From Tolypeutes matacus (taxonomy: Eukaryota; Chordata; Mammalia; Cingulata; Chlamyphoridae): 64,000 nt of DNA. Positions 55,753-64,000 of the stretch are shown piece after piece. The notes under the pieces are model-generated. The model had not been told where the DNA came from. It saw only the letters and a program-made list of their open reading frames with translations, and searched no databases. Where the stretch lies: contig JAKSZT010053764.1 in NCBI GenBank assembly GCA_026826555.1, positions 32,754,426-32,818,425 on the forward strand, read 5' to 3'. The position numbers and the translations under genes were made by a program. Position 1 is the stretch's first letter; each line of letters starts with the position of its first letter.

Positions 55753-55870
55753 TAAGTCTAAGTTTCTGGGTGAGGGTATGTTGGAGTTCTCTATATTCGT
55801 TTTGTATTTCTTTTGCAATTGTCTGGTAAGTTTGAAATTATTTCAAAATAAAAACTTTAAGAAAATTAAA

Positions 55871-56635
55871 GAGAATAGACTGCCGAAAAGTTTTCTTTGG
55901 AGAGAGTAACTCTAGGCTGAAATTCCCTACTCCTTACTTTTGTGGAATGGTGAATTGGAATGGTGCCTTCTAACCTAAAGCCTGGAGAGACACCCTGGAA
56001 ACTCTGAAATTTGTTAATTTGGGAGAAAGAGCCTTGGTGCTAGTCTCATGACCAGTAAAGATAAAGCAGACTGAAGACTTAGGTAGGGATCGCACCCAGG
56101 AAATCTAGAGGGCAAGAGAAAGCCTGCTGAATTGATTTGGTGGTGGATCCAGGAGACTATTGCTGTGTTGAGGTTATCCTGAAGTCCTGTAGTTTGTCAG
56201 GACAAGTGACATGGTTGTGTACCCTTTCGACTCTACATGGACCATGCTGCAGAGACAGAGCAGGTGTCAGTCTTAGGTACTATTTCAAAGGCTGGAGGTG
56301 TAAAACTGGATGCCTGGGGGCCAAGAGAAGAATCATAAGCAACCACTCAGACTACAAATGCATTTGGCCAAGATCAAAAGAATTGCATGAGCAAGATTTC
56401 TAGTGACAAGAACCACGGAGGAACACATGGCTATATCCCACGCAAGAGTCAACTTTAACCATCTGCCAGATCCAGGAAGCTAGAAGCCACTACTCTGAAT
56501 AAATATGGTCTGATTCCCTCACCTTTCTTCCCTCCTCCTTTTTTTTGACTCTCGCTAAAAGTGAATAGTAGCTAGAGAATTGGGAAGGAGGAAAGAGGGC
56601 AAAAAAATTCTGAATAGAAGTTCAAATTCTTTGTG
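55871..56635. other. 0.76 kb without recognised features
   Basis: Nothing recognised. The 88-aa frame 56137-56403 has no resemblance. Confidence 0.4.
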
Positions 56636-56639
56636 GAAG

Positions 56640-57122
56640 ATTATAAAATTGGTCATATATTCTTCCCCTGGCTACATGTATGTCCTTGCAATAGAATATT
56701 ACAAATTGACTCATCAGTAGATGAAGTCTCTTTCTCTAACCCTTGAATTTGAGTTGTTTGGTTGACTTGTTTGGCCAAATCAAGCAGTCTTAACGTATTT
56801 GCACATTTGGGGCTTGCCTTCTCCTGCTGTTCTTAGAAATTCTGTAACTACTGCCATGTGAACAAAGCCGGGCCAGCCTGCTGGATGATGGGAAACATGT
56901 ATTACAGTGCCCCAGCCAACAGCCAATTAACAACCAGATCTGTGAGGGCATTGCTCACCAGCTGACTGCTCACCCAGAAGTGAGCTCAACAGAGACCAGG
57001 AAAAGTACCATGTGAATAAGTCCAGCCCAAATTGCTGATCCATAGAATCACAAAAAAAAAATGAGTTTTGTTTTAAGTCACTGAATTTTGGGGCAATTTG
57101 TTATGCAAAAGAAAAATATTGA
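56640..57122 (+). mobile_element. MLT1-type MaLR LTR, old subfamily
   Basis: 'ttcttcccctggctacatgt', 'gcacatttggggcttgccttctcctgctgttctt', 'ccatgtgaacaaagccggg', 'gctggatgatgggaaac', 'gcccaaattgctgatccatagaatc' and 'ttttaagtcactgaattttggggcaatttgttatg' run in MLT1 order. Confidence 0.75.
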
Positions 57123-57900
57123 TGGAGCTCTCTCCCTCAGGCAAAATTTCAGTCTGAATCAGACCTGAGCTGGGGAAGAGAAGTTCAAAATGTTTCTGGG
57201 TCTAAACATTTGCATTTCTGAATTACGACTATGTTTGTGACTTAAAGTGACTGCAGGAGGATCTAATACCTAAGAATCATCAGCCTGCATGAGTTTTCAG
57301 TTATGGACAGGGAACAATCACTCCCAATGAATAAAGTTTAAAAAGATTGCAAAACATGAAGTTAAAGCAGCATTTTGATCAAAATCCATGTGTAAATCTT
57401 GTTTAACACATTGATTACACTTTAATAAACACTTACTATTACCCAATATAACACATCCAGCAGGGCCTCAGAACTACAGCCATTTACGCTGGAAGAAATG
57501 ATCAGAAACATCTACTTTCTCTTTATTGGGGATGGATAAAAAAAAAATTGTGGTCAATTAACCTTGCAAATCTGCTAGTAACTTGGCCTCCTGGTATTGA
57601 AAGTCCTTATCTATGAAACAATTTTAGCAAGAGAAACCTAGTCTGTCGGGGTTGCTTATTGTAAATAAGCCTAAAATTTATGGATTTATGGAAGCATAAT
57701 TGGTTGGAGAATTAGGACAGTGGGAAATGAAGATAGTTTATAATGGAAATGGTACCGTCTATGTAAGCATTGTCCTGCATACATTATTTAAACTCACAAG
57801 CTAAGGCTGAACCAGATCATTCCTTGTGTGAGAGTATTAGAATCTTTGGGGGTATTGAGGGGGGTGTTGAGGTAATTGGCCTAGACTTTTCTCAGAGAAA
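57123..57900. other. 0.78 kb without recognised features
   Basis: Nothing recognised. Confidence 0.4.
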
Positions 57901-58368
57901 CATACTGTGGTGGTTTGGAACTGTATGTACCCCCAGAAAATCATGTCCTTAATCCATTCCTGTGGTGGTAAACCTATTTTAAGTAGGACCTTTAGATGAA
58001 GTTACTTCAGTTAGAGCATGGCCCAGGGTGGATCTTAATCCTTTTATTCATGTCCTTTATAAATGGAATGAATACAGAGAGAGAGAGATGGGCATGGAAG
58101 CAGGCAGCTGAAAGCAGTGATATCTAGAAAAGAGTTCAGAGAAATCAGACAGGAGAGAGACCAGCAGATACTGCCATGTGCCTTGCCATGTGGCAGAGGA
58201 GCCAAGGATTGTTAGCAGCTGGTCTTCGGGAAGAAAGCATTGCCTTGATAATGCCTTGATTTGGACATTTTCCCAGACTCTAAACATAAGAGAATAAATT
58301 CCCATTGTTCAAGCAGAACCATTTCATAGTATATTGCTTTAAGCAGCCTAAGAAACTAAAACACATGC
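57901..58368 (+). mobile_element. MaLR-like LTR, xenarthran family B (copy 2)
   Basis: This 458-bp LTR (57906-58363) runs from TGTGGTGGTTTGGAACTG to AAGAAACTAAAACA. Its 5-bp flanks catac and catgc match at 4 of 5. AATAAA at 58293-58298 is the likely polyadenylation signal. 'ttaatcc..atgtcctttataaatgg' and the GA-rich block at 58074-58090 resemble MLT1/MST LTRs, so it is a MaLR relative. Confidence 0.85.
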
Positions 58369-58519
58369 TTTGCCCACAATTGTAATTGTCTGTATTCTTT
58401 GAATTACTAGTAAAGATTGATACTATATAAGATCTATGACTCATGAGAGTCTGCTTCATCAATTCAATCATCTGTATTTTTTTCAGCCTCTCTTTGTGGC
58501 CTCAAGGGATCTCAGAAAC

Positions 58520-58692
58520 TTAAGGTCTGATTCAGAAATAACTCATCATGTAAACTTGGGCAAGCCTTGTAACATTTCTGTTCCACCTTTATTATATTCA
58601 TAATCAAGTAAGTAGATCAAATTACTTCAAAGGGATGATATAAACATTGAATGGATAATGAATAAATGAGAAATACCTTTGAAAATTATTAA
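58520..58692 (-). repeat. MIR SINE
   Basis: 'aaacttgggcaagccttgtaacatttctg', 'gggatgatataaaca' and 'atgaataaatgag' are reverse MIR blocks. Confidence 0.6.
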
Positions 58693-58889
58693 TTAAAATA
58701 CAAATATAAGTGACTGATACTGCTACAGAAATCCACATGTAATATGGAGCAAATAATATTCTAGCATTAAGGACCTCTTATTTTGCCAATACAGTGATTC
58801 AGGTCTCTTGAAAGCTTATTCGTCTTGATTCTTATTCATTTTTGTATCTTTTCCAGCATTTAGTAAGTACTATGCCTTTTTCGCATTAG

Positions 58890-59480
58890 AAAAGTTGTGT
58901 TTACAAAACAGTCATGCATAAAATACAGGATCCCCATGCATTGTTGTGGAACATTTGTTATAAACAATGAAAGAACATCAAAATAATACTACCAACTCTA
59001 GTCCATAGTTTACATTTGGTGTATTTTCTCCATAAAACACCCAATTGTTAACACAACGTATTAGTATTGAATATTTGTTATAGTTCATAAGAGAACTTTC
59101 TCATATCCATATTGTTAACCACAGTCCATCATTCACCAAGGGGTCCACTGTGTTATACAGTCCCCTGCTATGTCCATTCCATTCAAAGTGTACACTCAGT
59201 GGCTCTCAGTTTCATCACTGCATTGTGCTGTCTTCACCTCAGTCAATTTTAGAATGCTTTCATTACTCCAAAAGAAAAAATCCCATATCCCCTATTGTTG
59301 ACCCTTAGCATTGATATAGTACCTTCTTTGTCATTGATGCAAAACTAGTACAATATTACTTACTGTTTGCTATAGTCTACAAGTACCACGCCTTTTACTT
59401 CAAAGGAGCGCTTCCTATTAACCAACATATTTCATGAAAATTCACCTGGAGAAAGCATTCTACAGACTTCTCATATTAAG
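58890..59480 (-). mobile_element. L1 3'UTR fragment (xenarthran type)
   Basis: 'ttcaaagtgtacactcagtggc', 'atgctttcattactcc' and 'aactctagtccatagtttaca' are reverse L1 3'UTR phrases. The first two blocks align with 32668-32775, so both belong to one family. No tail or TSD could be fixed. Confidence 0.5.
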
Positions 59481-61740
59481 TGATTTACATGGCATTTCAT
59501 ATCTTCATTAAATGCAAACACAACAATTATTTATTTACATATGAACTCAAATGTGAGTTTTTCAAAGATATTGAAAAATTAAAATGGACTGTAGAATATT
59601 TGACATTAAATCTTTATAATTTATTTTCTGGTTTCTTGCTAATAAGAGACGTGCCTCTATGAACAGCTTTAGTATAACTATTAGATTAAGCTGCTGTATT
59701 TTTTTAAATAAATTAACATTGTACAAATATATTAGAAATTGTGTATGTTCATTCTAACATAATAGTCACAATGTATAGATTGGCTTATATAGAAAAAGAA
59801 AAGGAAATACATGAAATTTTGCAAACACAGATTTATTGATTAGTAACCCAACACTTTCAAAATTTCTCTTCCTTCTCTCCCTCACACTTTCTATAGAATT
59901 GGGAATAGAAAATTTACCATTTATGTCATAGTCACATATCATCACAGTCATGTGATGTTGTCCAGGGTTTCTTTTTTTTTTTGGAAAAAACAACAGCTTT
60001 TTGCTCTCCTGATGATAGGGGTGAATGAGGCTGGTAGAGGCTTTTCCTTGTGTCTTCTTTCTATTCTGGGTGTGTTGCTTTAGCTGTCAGATGGCTAAAA
60101 GGTTAAAAATGCTGATCAGAAGGATAGAAAGAGGCTGGGTTTGTGATCACATCACAGTGCCATAGTACCAGCCCTGGGCTTTCTACCTCCAGAATTCTTA
60201 TGTAAGGAAAACCAGTCTGTATTAACTTAAGCCATGCTTAGCTTCTGTTTTCTGTAACTTGCAGCTGGAAAATAAATCCTAACTGCTACAGTAGTAAACA
60301 TAAATGTGTATACAGACACCCACAGTAAACCATTGGTGCCTGGATAATAAGACTTCCCGTTTAAAAATCCTATTAGTGAAAGGGTAGGAAGACTGCTTTC
60401 TATAACAATCTTTATTAGAATCTTTATTAAATATGTCACATTTCTCTACTTGGGTGACTATAAAAAGCAAGCTTTGACTTTTTTGGATGCTGCTACAACT
60501 ACATTCAGTGCCACACTCTCATCTTTCTAAACGCTAAGGATTACTATTGGGCTAAAGCTTAGGAAAAGGCTGCTGGTCACCTGGTTTTGAAGAACATAAA
60601 TGACAACTGCATATCGTTCAACATAATATATAGTACCATTGCTTTAGATGTAAGAAGTTTCTGAGGACCGACAGCAACTCTGTGGATCACAGATCATATT
60701 CTGGTAGTCATATCTTTTAATCCTATTTATTTGATTATTGATTACACTAAATTCTTGAAATTAACTCATTTTCCTGAAAAATATTCCTCTTCTATTTGAA
60801 AGAAAAGCTTAGCAAAACTTCTAATAAATTATAGTTTAGGATCTCATAGCACCCAATATAGTACTCACACATAAACAAATACTCAATATGTGATTGATTA
60901 AAATCTGGTGTTTGGAGATGGGTTTGTGTGTCTAAACATATCACACTTACACACACACATACTCATACACACGTAAATATGTATCATATATTTTATAAAG
61001 ATTATCTTAAGAATAAATTACTTTAATTTTCAGGCTAAATCAGAATTTCTTCAAAATAAGAATTTAAAAACCAAATCTTGTCAGGCTATTAAATGCCAGC
61101 AGTAGTGACATCATTGCTAAGATATTTACTAGCATTTTACTGGTTATTAATTTGTATTAAAATATAATAAATATTAAAGTGTTTTTGACAATACATTCTC
61201 TTTTGAAAGATGTCTGCCATGCAAAGAATTTTGCATTATTTCTATATGAATTTTCATTGAATTCAAACTTTTAAATAAATCTTCCAATATGTAATGCATC
61301 ATATTATCAAAGCACAAAAAACCATTATATGATTATAAGAAGAACCTCAGAACTCACTGTCTTCAAATTTAATGGACTCCCAATGCCTTTTTTTCCCCTG
61401 CAAAGACTGTTTTTAAGACATTTTACAGTATTTTATACATTATAAATGGATTCCATTCTTGGCTTAGTAATTCACCTAATGGACAATGGATACAAAAAAG
61501 CTGTAACTCCAGGGACATTAAATTGGTTCTAAACTCTGAAAATTACAGCTTTTACAAAAAGAAGAAAATACTAAAAACATGTCTAATGCAACACTGCATC
61601 TAATTTTCCACTACCTCCAGATTGTGTCTAAAAGCTCCTAAACTTCTTAATGACACAATATGTTAAAATTGCATTCCTTTATATTTAGATCTCAGAAAGA
61701 TCTCATCCATTTGATAACCCCAAGGAGGGCTTACCAGCAA
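59481..61740. other. 2.3 kb of unique-looking sequence
   Basis: AT-rich, with a poly-T/A patch at 59971-59990 and CA/TA runs at 60928-60975. No repeat or gene recognised. Confidence 0.45.
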
Positions 61741-61741
61741 G

Positions 61742-61772
61742 GCGGGGGGGGGGGGGGCGGGTGTGGTGGGGA
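61742..61772. repeat. G-run, G-quadruplex prone
   Basis: About 15 consecutive G followed by 'cgggtgtggtggggaac' and a further GGGGG: five or more G-triplets within 50 bases. Confidence 0.9.
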
Positions 61773-63439
61773 ACAGGGGGAGTAACAAGTGTGAGGTGCT
61801 ACATCTCTCCTAAATGTCCCTGGAATTTCGTACTGAGATAGGAAACTAACACTCTTGTATGGCATCCTTTCACTCACTGAGGCAATTACAAACCCAAATC
61901 CCCATGTTAAGCACTGATTAATGGTGTTTCAGTAGCTGAGTAAAAGGGGAAGAGAAGACAACGCTTTTCTAGACATACCCAGTGATCAACTTTAAGCCTT
62001 AAGATCAGCCTCTAATTTGATAATAGCATCATTGAGATCTTTGTCCATTCAGAAAACAGGAGCAATTCGGTCTGAAGTTAAACAATGCATTCTGGCGGAG
62101 GGGGTGGGGGGAGAGAAATTATTCTATTGAATTGTGAATACAATATGCTTCACAGTTGTAAATATAATAAAATATGACTAGTGTCTGAATGCTAGGAGTC
62201 TACCAATTGGCACCAATTTTAATAATGCTTACTGTATGGTTAGCCGGCTAAGATTTTCTAAGAGCCTTTCAAATTTCAGAGGACCCTTTCCTACTCCTTT
62301 CTCTGTCTCCCTTCCCCTGAAAAAATAAGAAATTTGGAATTATTATCATTGCAACATAAGTCCCTCTATTTAATCCTATCATCTTTTTTTTACTACCTCA
62401 TTCTGAGTTTAGGAACTTTCTTGCTCTGAGTAATTATTTTCTTGTGGATTTCTCCAACATCTCAAGTAGTTACCACAAGCACAGTATGTAGAGATGTAAA
62501 TCTTAAATGTACCTCCCATCTCTTTTGCTTTACACTGATTATTTTGTTGGAGAACGTGCTACCTTGTTCTCGTTTTTTCCCTCACTCCTTTTTAGTTGCT
62601 GATGGATCTATGATAAGATGTGTACATCACTTACAGAATTTGTTTCTTTTAAATTAGCATCCATTGACTATCTAGGTAAATTAAAACTTCTCTTTACCTA
62701 TAAACTCTTTATTATCCCAAATCTGATCGCTTATAATAGAAATTTATTTAGACCAGGACTTCTGGCTACCTTGACTTTAGCACTTCACCCTTCTTGCAAT
62801 ACATGATAATACTCTAATCATGGTGTTTTGTTTTTGTTTTGTTTTCACGGTAAAGAAAAAAGTCTTGCCAAGCTTTAATTCCCACCTTCTCTCTTAATTT
62901 GCATGTATTCTTTCCTTAAAGGCTGGTGTATCACTTTCCAGTTCTCAAGAAGAGCACTTGATTTTAATGAGAAATTACATATTTTTGTGAGAGGCTTGAT
63001 TGCTCCATCCTTCTATTCTATTGGACAGAGAGATTTACCACAGTTGAATTTTTCCATGTTATTCAGTATAAACTTTTGGACACCATTCATCATCAGTCAC
63101 ACTGCACCTTCATATTATGTGAGGTAACTGTGCTAAGTGTTTTCATTAAAACATATTTGTATGAAAACAGGTCCTCATTTCTCTGCATCCTCTTTAGATG
63201 CCCTTTGTTCCCTCCTGCCATCACCTATCACCTCACATTTCCTTATATTCTCTTGATTCTAAAAATCTGAAATACTTTTATGTCTCCCACCACCATTCAA
63301 CAATTTCACAAAAATCCCAGCTCCTAGATAGCTCTAGAATCTGTTCCTGATGTGCTTTCCTCCTTATTATTTATATGCACCCATAATGATAAGTAATCTA
63401 CATTGCAAACTGTAATGCATTAGTGGTGGTTTTTTTTAT
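61773..63439. other. 1.7 kb mostly unique
   Basis: A second G-rich patch lies at 62095-62113. A MIR-like phrase occurs at 62216-62280 ('taataatgcttactgtatgg'). Nothing else is recognised. Confidence 0.4.
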
Positions 63440-63602
63440 TGCATCAATCATTTTATCCTCACAAAACTGTATATAGAATATCCTATTACTCTACAGATGA
63501 GGAAATTAAGGAACATATAAATTATGTAATTGTTCAAGGTCCCCAATCCAAGGGAGAAATCAATGTTTACCCGTAGGCAGACTAATTCCAGAGCCTAGGC
63601 AA
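63440..63602 (+). repeat. MIR SINE
   Basis: 'atcattttatcctcacaaaac', 'ctacagatgaggaaattaagg', 'gtaattgttcaaggtccc' and 'gactaattccagagcc' are direct MIR blocks. Confidence 0.75.
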
Positions 63603-63654
63603 TGTGACTTTCTTCATGCTTAAACTATTGCAAGATGCTCCAAAGTGCTCTTTC

Positions 63655-63819
63655 AAACTATAATTTCACCCTCATCCTTTTAACTCTCCCACAAAGCTAC
63701 TGAGCCGACTTTCTGAAACAATTCTGAACAAATCATCCTCCTGCTTAAAAAACCTCAGCAGCATCCCACTGTTTACATGGCAATGCCCAATCTTCTCAGT
63801 GGGCATATACAGGGATCCG
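63655..63819 (+). repeat. L2 LINE fragment
   Basis: 'ctttctgaaacaattctgaacaaatcatcc', 'tcctgcttaaaaaacctcagcagc' and 'cccactgtttacatggc' match the L2 block upstream of its tail. Confidence 0.7.
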
Positions 63820-64000
63820 TGTGATAGATTGAATTATATGCCCCAACACAAACATATCCTTAATCTTAATTTGCATTCCTCTGGTGTGGACTCATTTTTA
63901 CACAGCACCTTCTAAGATCCTATTTAGGTGTGGTCCAACTTAATCAAGCTCAGCCTTAATCCATATTACTGGAAGCTTCATCAAGAGATGTCAGAGAAAG
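63820..64000 (+). mobile_element. MaLR-like LTR, 5' part, cut by window end
   Basis: It begins TGTGATAGATTGAATTATAT and continues with 'atatccttaatcttaattt', 'aggtgtggtccaacttaatcaag' and 'agccttaatcc'. These align with the start of the family B LTRs (57906, 54926 minus) and more loosely with MLT1. The 3' end lies beyond the window. Confidence 0.65.

Larger units (their letters stand above)
54363..55870 (+). mobile_element. L1M 3'UTR split by two LTRs
   Basis: Once the LTRs at 54458-54926 and 55225-55747 are removed, the remaining text is a continuous L1M 3'UTR: 'attattggaacaattgag', 'gaatatatagactg', 'gaatatccttgttcttagg', 'taagtctaagtttctgggtg' and finally 'gaaattatttcaaaataaaaac' with AATAAA near 55846. 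The purine repeat at 55128-55186 sits inside it, where L1M 3'UTRs often carry simple repeats. Confidence 0.75.

Noticed and set aside
1..64000. Novel multi-gene system (operon, defence island, biosynthetic cluster)
   Set aside because: The window is mammalian repeat-rich intergenic or intronic DNA. There is no set of adjacent coding genes on either strand.

Overview
The window is mammalian nuclear DNA, most likely from a xenarthran and probably an armadillo (Dasypus). I infer this from several tRNA-derived SINEs whose heads (GGGAGCGGATGTGGCTCAAG-like start, a box B such as GGTTCGGTTCC, 'cctgggttc' core) match what I know of armadillo DAS-SINEs. L1 3' ends and MaLR-like LTRs of a xenarthran flavour support this. 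Ancient pan-mammalian repeats (L2, MIR, MLT1, MER5-type hAT) fix it as placental mammal DNA. The sequence is AT-rich and intergenic or deep-intronic. I find no exon, no conserved reading frame and no functional RNA gene. Every longer open frame either overlaps a repeat or looks like chance.

Layout. 1-7.5 kb is a stack of nested retroelements: an old minus-strand L1, an MLT1 LTR with internal sequence, two copies of a younger MaLR-like LTR, L1 3' fragments and one SINE. 7.5-15.9 kb is mostly unique, with a hAT element, an L2, a MIR and an L1 tail. 15.95-21.8 kb is a nearly complete but dead minus-strand L1M (3'UTR, ORF2, ORF1, 5'UTR). 22-24.6 kb holds an older L1 piece and a 1.5-kb minus-strand L1-type 3' region carrying a 3'-truncated U4 snRNA retropseudogene. 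24.6-33.2 kb mixes L2, SINEs, an LTR, a complete hAT element, MLT1 and L1 tails. 33-43 kb is largely unique, with MIR/L2 scraps and a CTCF-like motif. 43-49 kb has a SINE dimer, opposed L1 fragments with an unexplained GC-rich insert, microsatellites and a young SINE. 52.7-53.1 kb is a solo ERV LTR with intact CpGs and two E2F-type motifs. 53.1-55.9 kb is L1 sequence split by two LTRs. 56.6-64 kb has MLT1, another LTR, an L1 3'UTR, a long unique stretch, and L2/MIR with a cut-off LTR at the edge.

No gene network operates here. The interest lies in insertion history, repeat-borne regulatory motifs, and a few stretches that the repeats do not explain. All family names come from remembered consensus features, without a database search. 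Boundaries are within about 10-30 bases, except where target-site duplications (TSDs) are quoted.
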